Assembly (NCBI GenBank): GCA_021778805.1
Contig: JAJYBV010000020.1
Coordinates: 1-43,453 of the forward strand
From: Chloroflexota bacterium
GTDB lineage: Bacteria > Chloroflexota > Ktedonobacteria > Ktedonobacterales > JACDGC01
Length of the DNA: 43,453 nt
Direction: 5' to 3'
The notes under the pieces were generated by a model. It had not been told where the DNA came from. It was given only the letters and a program-made list of their open reading frames with translations, and did no database searches. A program made the translations under genes and the position numbers. Each line of letters starts with the position of its first letter. The first letter of the stretch is position 1. This document shows positions 17,079-25,360 of this stretch, one piece after another.

Positions 17079-17344
17079 ATGTGTACCGTGCAGCGTATGG
17101 TTTCAAACAAACGATATGGGGCGGCGTTTGTGCTTCAGAGCGGTGTTATTGGTCGGTGCAGCCACAAAACGAACACCACACGATGAATCGTGTGGCTTGT
17201 TTCCCCACCTCCACCCATGTGTACCGTGCAGTGTTTGTTCAACAACAGGCGCTATGGGGCACTCAATGTACTCTGCTCTGATGGTCTTCATCCTGATGAA
17301 AATATCAAAGACCAACAGCCAATGCGCTGAATGCAGCGCCAGCA
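17079..17344. repeat. Second repeat block with two TGTACCGTGCAG units and dyads
   Basis: Directly after the array, TGTGTACCGTGCAG occurs at about 17080 and again at about 17218, each followed about 25 bases later by a TATGGGG box, giving a duplicated unit of ~138 bp. Between them is a 9-bp perfect dyad CCACACGAT-GA-ATCGTGTGG (17176-17195). Further dyads lie at 17287-17300 (TTCATC-CT-GATGAA) and 17324-17339 (GCGCTG-AATG-CAGCGC). No protein is convincingly encoded. Confidence 0.6.
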
Positions 17345-17386
17345 ATGTTAAATATTTCAACTACGAAAAATGATTGGATACGCGCT

Positions 17387-19036
17387 ATGAATACTGAACA
17401 AACTATCTTTGATTATATTATTATCGGATCCGGGTTTGGCGGCAGCGTTTCAGCGATGCGGCTGGCAGAGAAGGGATATTCAGTTTTGGTGTTAGAGCAA
17501 GGAAAACGTTTTGCCGACACCGATTTTGCAGTAACCAACAAAAATCTTCGCAAATTTCTTTGGATTCCGCAAATTGGCTTGCGCGGTATCCTGCAAATCA
17601 GTCCATTTCGCGATGTCATTGCGCTGCACGGCGCCGGTGTTGGCGGAGGCAGCTTGGTGTACGCCAATGTTTTAATCGAGCCGGACGCAGAACTTTATCA
17701 GGCGCCGGAATGGAATACAGCAGTCAATTGGAAAGAAGCATTGCAGCCGCATTTTGAAACTGCGCGCCGTATGCTTGGCGTAACGCAAAATCAGCGCACA
17801 TGGCCGGCAGATACCGCGCTGCAGAAAATTGCCGATTCCTATGGCAGAGGAAAATCATATCAATTAACGCCGGTTGGCGTCTTTTTCGGCGAACCCGGCA
17901 AAGAAGGTATGGAAACTGAAGACCCCTACTTTGGCGGCAAGGGACCGCGGCGCAGCGGATGCACGCAGTGCGGCGGATGCATGGTAGGATGCCGTTATAA
18001 CGCTAAAAACACGTTGGTAAAAAATTATTTGTATTTTGCAGAAAAAGCAGGCGCGCGCATCATCTCCGAAACCGAAGCGCAAGTCATTACTCCTATACAA
18101 AAACCCGGATCTGACGTGCGCTATACAATAACCACGCGAACAAAAGGCGGTAAAAAAACAATTTTTCAATCGCGAAATGTGATTGTATCCGCCGGAACTG
18201 TGGGAACAATGAAGCTGTTGCTGCGCTGCAAAGATATCACGCGAACGTTGGATAAACTTTCACCGGCGCTCGGCGCCAAAGTGCGCACAAACAGCGAATC
18301 GCTGCTAGGCACTACCAGTAAAAACGGCAAAATAAAATACTCCGACGGTGTCGCCATAACATCCATTATGCAGGCAGATGATGTAACGGCAATAGAGCCG
18401 GTGCGCTATTCCAGCGGATCTTCTTCTATGCGATATTTTACTTGGCCGCTGGTTCACGGAAAAAATATTTGGCAGCGCATGGGAAAGTCGCTGGCCTGGT
18501 TCCTCACCCATCCGTTATCCGCGCTGCACGCATATGTTTTGCCGGGATGGGCCGATAAAACAACCATTTTATTGCTGATGCAGAAAATCGACATTTCCCT
18601 TTCGATGAAATCGGGGCGCAGTATATGGACCATGTTCCGCAAAGGGGTAGTCACAACATCATCTCAGGAAACCGATCTGCAAAATAATCGGCTGGCAATT
18701 GGCGACAAAGTAACAAAAGATTTTGCCAAAGCAACAAAAACACAGCCATTTGGCGCAATAAATGAAGGTTTGCTGGGCATACAAATGACTGCCCACATTC
18801 TTGGCGGGTGCCCGTTTGGCTCTAGCGCGGAGGAAGGCGTCATTGATACGCAGTGCCGTGCACATAATTATCCGGGGTTATATATAATAGATGGGTCAGT
18901 AGTACCGGGAAACCCCGGAGTAAACCCTAGTTTAACTATAACCGCGTTTGCCGAATATGCCATGAGTTTTATTCCTGATAAAAACGAACAGAAACCCGAA
19001 GCAGAAGTCACAAAAATGAACACCAATCAGCTCTGA
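17387..19036 (+). CDS. GMC-family FAD oxidoreductase, cholesterol-oxidase-like
   Basis: A 549-residue flavoprotein. The N-terminal FAD-binding Rossmann motif is IIGSGFGGS (12-20) with the partner acid in VLVLEQG, and a second FAD contact is AGVGGGSLVYANV (about 83-95). The C-terminal GMC signature (LGGCPFG near 482, then DGSVVPGNPGVNPSLTI) is intact. A four-cysteine cluster C192-x2-C195-x2-C198-x3-C202 sits in the middle, as in a ferredoxin-like motif. The family oxidises alcohol groups of sterols, sugars or similar compounds; the substrate is unknown here. No signal peptide is seen. The start is chosen at ATG 17387, directly before the dinucleotide fold; an in-frame ATG at 17345 would add 14 residues from the repeat region. 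Neither start has a strong ribosome binding site. Confidence 0.87.
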   Translation: MNTEQTIFDYIIIGSGFGGSVSAMRLAEKGYSVLVLEQGKRFADTDFAVTNKNLRKFLWIPQIGLRGILQISPFRDVIALHGAGVGGGSLVYANVLIEPDAELYQAPEWNTAVNWKEALQPHFETARRMLGVTQNQRTWPADTALQKIADSYGRGKSYQLTPVGVFFGEPGKEGMETEDPYFGGKGPRRSGCTQCGGCMVGCRYNAKNTLVKNYLYFAEKAGARIISETEAQVITPIQKPGSDVRYTITTRTKGGKKTIFQSRNVIVSAGTVGTMKLLLRCKDITRTLDKLSPALGAKVRTNSESLLGTTSKNGKIKYSDGVAITSIMQADDVTAIEPVRYSSGSSSMRYFTWPLVHGKNIWQRMGKSLAWFLTHPLSALHAYVLPGWADKTTILLLMQKIDISLSMKSGRSIWTMFRKGVVTTSSQETDLQNNRLAIGDKVTKDFAKATKTQPFGAINEGLLGIQMTAHILGGCPFGSSAEEGVIDTQCRAHNYPGLYIIDGSVVPGNPGVNPSLTITAFAEYAMSFIPDKNEQKPEAEVTKMNTNQL

Positions 19037-19060
19037 TTTCCAATTTGTTTGACTGCTTAA

Positions 19061-19090
19061 ATGTCAGAAAAATCTAGCTTTTTCTGACAT
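19061..19090 (+). terminator. 12-bp perfect stem-loop after the GMC gene
   Basis: ATGTCAGAAAAA (19061-19072) pairs perfectly with TTTTTCTGACAT (19079-19090) around a 6-base loop, 25 bases past the stop. The U-stretch is inside the stem rather than after it, so termination is plausible but not certain. Confidence 0.5.
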
Positions 19091-19140
19091 ATTATCATAA
19101 TATTTATGACACTTTAATATCACAATCGCGTTAGAATCGT

Positions 19141-19169
19141 TTGTGATATTTGTCACATTGTGATATAAT
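19141..19169 (+). promoter_or_regulatory. Promoter of the cupredoxin-like lipoprotein gene
   Basis: TTGTGA (19141-19146), a 17-bp spacer and a perfect TATAAT (19164-19169). The predicted start is near 19176, leaving a ~185-nt leader. The -35 element is embedded in a CRP/FNR-type dyad. Confidence 0.7.
19142..19157. promoter_or_regulatory. CRP/FNR-type operator TGTGA-N6-TCACA
   Basis: A perfect TGTGA-N6-TCACA dyad overlaps the -35 box. A further TTGTGATAT overlaps the -10 region (from about 19159), and an inverted copy (ATATCACAA) lies about 20 bases upstream. Clustering of three half-sites supports control by a CRP/FNR-family regulator. A site overlapping the -35 would most simply repress, or act as a class II activator site. 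Confidence 0.65.
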
Positions 19170-19359
19170 TGTAATAAATATCTAAAGTGTTCCAATTGGA
19201 AGCTGCCTTATCTTAAATTCGGCCAAATTCAGTTGCGCCAACAAACTTGTTGCACATCATGCGCTTTTTGGTTTCCGAATTGCATAGAGTATGCATAAGC
19301 TTCCCAACAACATTTTTGCATAGCCTTTTTTTAAACAATTTGGTTGGAGTTTACAACAT

Positions 19360-19974
19360 ATGCACAGCGTTCGTATTTGGGGCAAAAACACATTTGCGGC
19401 TAATCGCCCCACGATTCTTGGTATATCCGTTATCAGCATGATTGCCATTATGTATCTTGTTTCCGGTTGTGGCTCCGCAACAGCGGCCGCCGCGAAACCT
19501 CAAACAATCACTACCGTAAATTTAGCAATTGTGCCGCAGGCGCCAGGCGCACAGTCCGGTTGGGTTTCGTATTTGCCGCAACTCAATTTCAGTGTCCCTG
19601 CAAACACGGTTATTACTGTCAATATCGAAAATTATGATCTCGGTGGCGCCCCGTTAACCAAAAGCTGGCCATATACTACCGTTACCGGTGTAATTAATAA
19701 AACAGCGACAGAAAACGGGCATCCAATCTCATCACTGCCGATTACCGAGATTGCTCATACATTTACCATTCCTAAATTAAATGTTAACGTTCCTATCACG
19801 TTAAACCCCGATTCCGGGCAAACATACGCCACGGTTTCGTTCCAGTTTAATTCAGGCGCTCCTGGCACGTACCTTGTGCGTTGCTTTGTTCCGTGCGGCA
19901 CCGGCTCTACCGGTTGGGATGGACCAATGGCGACAAACGGCATGATGATGGGGCAAATTACCGTCGTCGGGTAA
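19360..19974 (+). CDS. Lipoprotein with cupredoxin-like domain, possible copper site
   Basis: 204 residues. A hydrophobic signal segment (about 19-35) ends in the lipobox VSGC, so the protein is probably lipid-anchored on the outer face of the membrane. The mature part is rich in beta strands. Near the end comes the pattern CFVPCGTGSTGWDGPM with a preceding His in EIAHTFTIP. This resembles the His...Cys-x3-Cys...Met arrangement of cupredoxins and CuA domains, although the second CuA histidine is missing. It could carry or deliver electrons or copper. ATG at 19360 has GGAG 10 bases upstream. It is a single-gene unit with its own promoter and a strong terminator. The function assignment is an inference from fold-like spacing only. 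Confidence 0.72.
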   Translation: MHSVRIWGKNTFAANRPTILGISVISMIAIMYLVSGCGSATAAAAKPQTITTVNLAIVPQAPGAQSGWVSYLPQLNFSVPANTVITVNIENYDLGGAPLTKSWPYTTVTGVINKTATENGHPISSLPITEIAHTFTIPKLNVNVPITLNPDSGQTYATVSFQFNSGAPGTYLVRCFVPCGTGSTGWDGPMATNGMMMGQITVVG

Positions 19975-20002
19975 CTTTCAGCGCAAAGCTAATTCAATAC
20001 AC

Positions 20003-20035
20003 AAGCCGGATGTTAAAAACATCCGGCTTTTTTTT
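20003..20035 (+). terminator. Rho-independent terminator of the lipoprotein gene
   Basis: AAGCCGGATGTT (20003-20014), loop AAA, AACATCCGGCTT (20018-20029), then a T-run to 20035. A perfect 12-bp GC-containing stem with a U-tract, 28 bases past the stop. Confidence 0.93.
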
Positions 20036-20076
20036 GTCTCCTATAAATTTTAATCTGCATTGGCGCTACGGAAGCA

Positions 20077-21525
20077 TTAAATTTTGGCGCTATTTTTCAT
20101 ATGTCTGGCCAGCATATCCACATAAGCCTCGTTGACGATACACTGTGAAAAAGACAGTGATTCAAGCGTGCGATCAATCTCTGCCTCAGTTAAATCTTGA
20201 AATACCTGAACGTAGATATCTTGCAGCAGCGCCGCGCCATATACCTCCAAGGTATTCTGCCGCAAAAAGCGTTCGTTCAGCGCAGAATCGATTGGCGTTG
20301 GCAAAAAGCGTTCAAATTCCTGCGCAATTCCATGGATCAACTGCGTAACATTTGTTTGCGGCATCCATTGCATCCAGAAATCTAATGATAACGAAGTCTT
20401 AGCCTTAAGCACATGCTTTATGCGCTGCATATATTCAGATTCCGGATGTGGGCTTACCCAGCCCATCACGCCCATATCCTTATAGGTCCATGCCGTCCAA
20501 TGTATACCATACCGATTAAATAAAGCAATTTGATCGCTAACAGCGCGCAATCGATCCGATTTTTCTTCAGCTGGACCATTCAGCGCCGGGCCAAACTCCC
20601 CCACCCACAGCGGTAAATTGCGCTGCTGCGCAAACTCAAATCCCTCATGGGCAATCAGTTTGTTTTCCATGGTCTGCGAATCCCAATATTCTCCGGCAAT
20701 CACACCTGGGTATGCTCCTGGGCCAAAGCCTGCGTCTGTATAATTATGGGAACTGCAAACAATAGTATCATCAAACGAAGTATCCATGCTGCTATAACGC
20801 GACGCAAATAAATCACCTTCAAGAAACAGGATATGGCGCGTATCAACTTTGCGGATTGTTTCCGCAGCGCGACGATAGATATCATTCAAAGCGGAAAAAT
20901 CCGGAATATATGTATTAGGAAATAAACCTTCCGAAGCATTGCAAACAGGTTCATTCATCACATCATATCCGGCAACTGCAGAATTATCGGCATATCGGCG
21001 CGCTATTTCCGTCCACAACGCCAAAAAGCGATCTTGAAAATGCGGATGACTCCAAAATAACGCATGCCGGTTTGCGTTATCGCTATGCCAATCGGGATTT
21101 TGCCAGCCTTGAACAGCGTGCAAATCGATAATGACATATATTCCATGGCTGGAAAACCAGTTTATTGCTTGGTCTAGCCGGGCAAATCCAGATTCAAGAT
21201 ATTGAAACGGCTGGCTGTCTTGCTCAAAATGGCGGTAATTTACGGGGATTCGCGCCACGTTTACGCCACACATCCGCAAAAATGATGCGTCAGATTCACC
21301 TAAAAAATGATTCAGAAACTGGCTGAAAAAATAATCCGCTTTTTTTGCGCCTAATTTTTCTTGCATTTTTCGCCGTAAACTGCTTTCAGCGCCGGGATAG
21401 CCATCTATAAAATTTTCCATGTCCATCCATCCGCCAATACAAACGCCGTGCAAATGCACCGGAGCATTTGCTTCATTTACAATTTTACCATCAGCAACGT
21501 GCAGCCAGGGCAGAATATGTTTCAT
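20077..21525 (-). CDS. Glycoside hydrolase family 5 (endoglucanase/exo-glucanase type), intracellular
   Basis: 482 residues with a GH5 TIM barrel in roughly 20-400 and an extra ~90-residue helical C-terminal region. The acid/base Glu192 is in YDVMNEPVCN and the nucleophile Glu310 in LWVGEFGPA. Other family residues include DLHAVQGWQNPDWHSD and the His/Tyr pair in SSHNYTDAG. No signal peptide is present, so it should act in the cytoplasm on imported oligosaccharides. ATG at 21525 has GAGG 5 bases upstream. It is the last gene of the sugar-transport operon, 142 bases after the GH1 gene. The subfamily and exact beta-glucan substrate (cello-, lichenan- or glucomannan-derived) cannot be fixed. Confidence 0.88.
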   Translation of the reverse strand: MKHILPWLHVADGKIVNEANAPVHLHGVCIGGWMDMENFIDGYPGAESSLRRKMQEKLGAKKADYFFSQFLNHFLGESDASFLRMCGVNVARIPVNYRHFEQDSQPFQYLESGFARLDQAINWFSSHGIYVIIDLHAVQGWQNPDWHSDNANRHALFWSHPHFQDRFLALWTEIARRYADNSAVAGYDVMNEPVCNASEGLFPNTYIPDFSALNDIYRRAAETIRKVDTRHILFLEGDLFASRYSSMDTSFDDTIVCSSHNYTDAGFGPGAYPGVIAGEYWDSQTMENKLIAHEGFEFAQQRNLPLWVGEFGPALNGPAEEKSDRLRAVSDQIALFNRYGIHWTAWTYKDMGVMGWVSPHPESEYMQRIKHVLKAKTSLSLDFWMQWMPQTNVTQLIHGIAQEFERFLPTPIDSALNERFLRQNTLEVYGAALLQDIYVQVFQDLTEAEIDRTLESLSFSQCIVNEAYVDMLARHMKNSAKI

Positions 21526-21667
21526 ACCGTCCTCTTAATCACATAAAAATTCTATTAAAAATACCGCCGCAACATTGTATTAAATATTGCAGCGGCCAAG
21601 CGGTACTTTGAATACACAACGAGCATCATTTTAGCGTTTTTGCTCTGCAAAACACGCATTAAAATAC

Positions 21668-23035
21668 TTAAGGCTGAGCATTGCGCTGATTCTGAATAAA
21701 ATCTGCAAACCATCGGCCGCTATCCTTAATGGTTCGCTTTTGTGTTTGTAAATCAACATGCACAAGACCAAAGCGTTTTACATAGCCTTCAGCCCATTCA
21801 TAGTTATCAAAAACAGACCAAACCAAATACCCAATTAACGGAGCGGAATGCTGAATAGCGGTATGGCACGCTTCAAGATGTTTCGCCAAGTAATTAATAC
21901 GCTTAATATCATGCACAAGACCATCAGAATCAACAACATCATCGAAAGCGGCGCCATTTTCAGTTATCATAATGGGCAAATTTGGCGCTTCAGCATGCAC
22001 ACGCTCAATTATTGCGGTAATACCATCGGGAAAAACTTCCCAACCCATCTCCGTATATTCAGCGCTGCGTTTCAGATTCGTTAAATCTGCTTCTTGTGAT
22101 GAAACATATTCACGGGAATAGTAGTTTATGCCAACAAAATCTATCGGCGTAGAAATGATACGAAGGTCACCGTCTTGCATCTGCGGGAAATTACCCATAA
22201 CTTCTTTAAAATCATCAGTATATTTGCCATGAAATATCGGATCAATAAACCAGGAATTAAAAAACACATCTCTTTCATGCGCTTTTTTTTGTGTCGCTTC
22301 ACTATCATCAGCGGTATAAATCGGAACAAGATTTAAGGCAACACCGATTTTAGCGGATGCCGCTGAATTTGCCCGCAAACGCTGCGCCGCCATACCATGC
22401 GCCAGCATTAATACGTGACCCGACTGTACAGCTTCTACCGTTGAAGTATGCCCCGGCGCATGAACACCAACGCCATACCCTAAATAAGATGCGCACCATG
22501 GTTCATTTACAGTAATCCAATGCGACACACGGTCACCAAGTTTTTTGCTAACCACTTCCACATAATCGGCAAAATAGTTAGCGGTGTCTCTATTCAGCCA
22601 GCCGCCGGCATGTCCCAGCTGCGCCGGTAAATCCCAATGAAAAAGCGTAGGGATAGGCGAAATATTATGTTTCAGCAATTCATCAACGAGGCGATCATAA
22701 AAATCTAACCCCTTCTGATTTATCATTCCGGTTCCGGTAGGAAAAATTCGCGGCCAAGCTATTGAAAACCGATAGGCGCCTAAACCTAACTGCTTCATTA
22801 AAGCCACATCTTCTTTGTAGCGATTATAGTGATCTATTGCAATCGCGCCGCTTTCACCGCGATAGGTTTTACCAACAGTTGCGGCAAATTCATCCCAAAT
22901 ACTTACGCCGCGGCCATCTTGATAGATAGCCCCTTCAATCTGATAGGCTGAAGTTGCGGCGCCCCATATAAAATCTTTGGGAAACTGTAATGGTGTTTTC
23001 GGTTCATACACCGGTTGAGTTGTTTGAAGGTTCAA
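21668..23035 (-). CDS. Glycoside hydrolase family 1 beta-glucosidase
   Basis: 455 residues, cytoplasmic. The acid/base Glu178 is in ITVNEPW and the nucleophile Glu359 in IMITENGA. The family N-terminal signature FPKDFIWGAATSAYQIEGA and glycone-binding residues (FHWDLP, SVFDNYEWAEGY) are present. It releases terminal beta-D-glucose (or galactose/fucose) from oligosaccharides such as cellobiose. The start is TTG at 23035, because AAGGAG is 10 bases upstream; the open frame could also begin at a TTG at 23056, which lies before that site. It follows the transporter ATPase genes in the same orientation, coupling uptake to hydrolysis. Confidence 0.94.
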   Translation of the reverse strand: MNLQTTQPVYEPKTPLQFPKDFIWGAATSAYQIEGAIYQDGRGVSIWDEFAATVGKTYRGESGAIAIDHYNRYKEDVALMKQLGLGAYRFSIAWPRIFPTGTGMINQKGLDFYDRLVDELLKHNISPIPTLFHWDLPAQLGHAGGWLNRDTANYFADYVEVVSKKLGDRVSHWITVNEPWCASYLGYGVGVHAPGHTSTVEAVQSGHVLMLAHGMAAQRLRANSAASAKIGVALNLVPIYTADDSEATQKKAHERDVFFNSWFIDPIFHGKYTDDFKEVMGNFPQMQDGDLRIISTPIDFVGINYYSREYVSSQEADLTNLKRSAEYTEMGWEVFPDGITAIIERVHAEAPNLPIMITENGAAFDDVVDSDGLVHDIKRINYLAKHLEACHTAIQHSAPLIGYLVWSVFDNYEWAEGYVKRFGLVHVDLQTQKRTIKDSGRWFADFIQNQRNAQP

Positions 23036-23168
23036 AAGAGTATTTCTCCTTAGCAAGAATTAAATTTTTACTATGCCTGTTGCATCTAGTGCTTTACCGG
23101 AAACAACATTGAAGCGCAAGAAATTATGTAAACGCAAAACGCTTTCCACCAATTTAACTGCAAATTTT

Positions 23169-24251
23169 TTATTTTGATGGCGCATGCGCCGGAATATTGG
23201 AAGATACTGTTTCCAGTTCGTCGGTATATAAAAAGCAATTCACCCAATGATCTTTTTGTATTTCCGTGCGTTTGGGGAAACCGGTGCGGCAAATATCTTT
23301 AGCAAATGGGCATCGCGGATGGAACCGGCAACCCGTCGGCGGATTGATTAAACTTGGCGCTTCCCCTTTGCCGCTGATCGGCGCAGCGCTATTCCTGGCA
23401 GGATCTGGCGCGGCAGAAAGCAATAATTGGGTATATGGATGTTTTGGATCTTTTATCAGCGTTTCACTTGGCCCGCTTTCTATTGATTGCCCGGCGTACA
23501 TGACTAAAATCGTGTCGGCAAAATATCGGGCACTGGCAATATCATGCGTTATATACAACAGCGCCAAATTTTCTTCATCTTTCAGGCGGGTAAGCAAGTT
23601 TAAAATATCCAGCCGGATCGAAACATCAAGCATAGAAACAGGTTCATCTGCAAGCAATACCGAAGGTTTCGGCGCTAACGCGCGCGCAATAGCTACACGC
23701 TGCCGCTGCCCGCCGCTTAGTTCATGCGGAAGTTTCTGAATAAATTGTTCAGCCGGAGTAAGGCTAACCCGCTGCAGCAAGGCAAGTATTTCTTGTTCCA
23801 GCTCGGTTTTATTTCGCGCCTTATGATAAATTTGCAGCGGCCGCGCCAAATGATAGCGAATAGAATGCGCCACATTCAGTGACGCAAACGGATCTTGGAA
23901 TATTAATTGCACATGCTGATGATAATTGCGGCTTTGCAGCCCGCCGGAAATATTTTTTGAAGAAACTCCGTTAAACAGAATTTCACCGGAGGTAGCCTGA
24001 TACATGCCGGCTAATATGCGCGCAGCCGTAGTTTTGCCGCTGCCGCTTTCACCTACCAGCGCGGTAGTATAACCGGGTTTTAGGCTGACGGAAAAATCTT
24101 CCAGCGCTTTTACCGTATTGGGTTTGCCAAAAAAAGATCCGCCGCTAACCGGAAATAATTTACGCAAATTCCGCGCTTCCAATATTGGCGAAGTGTTTGC
24201 CCCCATTGCAGAATTTTTGGCGGATGCGCCATTTTGCATGATGTTCGTCAT
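23169..24251 (-). CDS. Oligopeptide/oligosaccharide ABC transporter ATPase (DppF-type)
   Basis: 360 residues. Walker A is GESGSGKTT (about 65-73), the signature LSGGQRQRV, Walker B VLLADEPVS, and the switch histidine is in YITHD. The C-terminal oligopeptide-transporter domain with the Cys cluster CRFHPRCPFAKDIC is present; this type can bind an iron-sulfur centre in Dpp/Opp ATPases. The start ATG at 24251 is 2 bases after the previous stop and has AGGAGG 9 bases upstream. It forms a heterodimer with the neighbouring ATPase. The presence of GH1 and GH5 genes suggests a beta-glucoside substrate rather than peptides. Confidence 0.93.
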   Translation of the reverse strand: MTNIMQNGASAKNSAMGANTSPILEARNLRKLFPVSGGSFFGKPNTVKALEDFSVSLKPGYTTALVGESGSGKTTAARILAGMYQATSGEILFNGVSSKNISGGLQSRNYHQHVQLIFQDPFASLNVAHSIRYHLARPLQIYHKARNKTELEQEILALLQRVSLTPAEQFIQKLPHELSGGQRQRVAIARALAPKPSVLLADEPVSMLDVSIRLDILNLLTRLKDEENLALLYITHDIASARYFADTILVMYAGQSIESGPSETLIKDPKHPYTQLLLSAAPDPARNSAAPISGKGEAPSLINPPTGCRFHPRCPFAKDICRTGFPKRTEIQKDHWVNCFLYTDELETVSSNIPAHAPSK

Positions 24252-24253
24252 AT

Positions 24254-25360
24254 TTATTGGCCTCCTGCTAACATATCTGTTCCGATAGCTTGCGGGTCGT
24301 CATTTGCAACCTGCCTGCCCAGCGATTTAGGAGGTCCGTTTGGCTGAAACCGCGGATCATATAAATGACAGGCAGTTAAATGATCTGCCGCAGAAGCATC
24401 AACATGTTGCAAGGTTGGAATAACACTGCGGCAGGCTTCCACCGCAAATGAGCAGCGTGGATTGAAAGCACAGCCCGTCGGTACATTGCGCAAATCTGGT
24501 GGATGCCCAGGTATACCCAAAATCTGCTTTTTTTCGCCATAAAGCGAAGGAAATGAATGCAGTAAACCAAAGGTATAGGGATGCTGGGTATTTTGCATAA
24601 TTGCTACCCGATTTGATTGCTCTACTATTTTCCCTGCGTACATTATTGCCAAGTGATCACAAATCTCTGTAAGCAATGAAAGATCGTGAGTAATAAACAC
24701 CACCGAAAAACCAAAAGTTTTTTTGAGGTTTTGAATTTCTGAAAGGATTTCGCGCTGCACCACAACATCTAAAGCGGTGGTAGGCTCATCCATAATAATC
24801 AATTCCGGATTCAACGCCAGCGCAATTGCAATAACAACCCGCTGCCGCATGCCGCCGCTTAACTGATGCGGAAAGCTTTTAAGCCGCTCGGGCGCAATAC
24901 CTACCATTTTTACTAAATCAACCGCTCTTTGGTAATATTCATCGCGATGTAAATGCGGCTGATGCGAACGAATGGTATCTATTATTTGGGTTTGTACATT
25001 CAGCACCGGATTTAAGGCGTTCATAGCGCTTTGGAATACAATCGAAAGCTTTTTCCAGCGGAAATCGCGCAATTGTTTTTTATTTAATTGCAAAATATCA
25101 ATTGGCTCGGTTTGCGCGGCATCCGTTTTGGGATAAAACAACGCTTGGCCGCCGGTAATTTCTGCTGGAAACTTTAATAGTCTGGCAACAGCAAACGCTA
25201 AGGTAGATTTTCCGCTGCCGCTTTCACCTGCAAGACCAAATATTTCCCCGCGATTTACAGAAAAGGATACATCTGATACGGCGTGAACCGTTCCCGATCG
25301 CGAAAAATAATCGACACCGATATGTTGAACATCTAAAATCACATTATTTTGTGCGGTCAT
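24254..25360 (-). CDS. Oligopeptide/oligosaccharide ABC transporter ATPase (DppD-type)
   Basis: 368 residues. Walker A GESGSGKS is at 45-52, then LSGGMRQRV and LIIMDEPTTALD, with the C-terminal oligopeptide domain carrying CAFNPRCSFAVEAC. It overlaps the preceding permease stop by 4 bases (ATGA), showing coupled translation. It pairs with the DppF-type ATPase to power the two permeases. The last ~30 residues are a poorly conserved tail. Confidence 0.93.
   Translation of the reverse strand: MTAQNNVILDVQHIGVDYFSRSGTVHAVSDVSFSVNRGEIFGLAGESGSGKSTLAFAVARLLKFPAEITGGQALFYPKTDAAQTEPIDILQLNKKQLRDFRWKKLSIVFQSAMNALNPVLNVQTQIIDTIRSHQPHLHRDEYYQRAVDLVKMVGIAPERLKSFPHQLSGGMRQRVVIAIALALNPELIIMDEPTTALDVVVQREILSEIQNLKKTFGFSVVFITHDLSLLTEICDHLAIMYAGKIVEQSNRVAIMQNTQHPYTFGLLHSFPSLYGEKKQILGIPGHPPDLRNVPTGCAFNPRCSFAVEACRSVIPTLQHVDASAADHLTACHLYDPRFQPNGPPKSLGRQVANDDPQAIGTDMLAGGQ

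Noticed and set aside
16635-17373. Open frames on both strands with periodic peptides (GCQYFPSENKIKR-type) across the repeat array
   Set aside because: The periodicity is simply translation of the DNA repeat; there is no ribosome binding site and no codon bias, and the frames exist on both strands.
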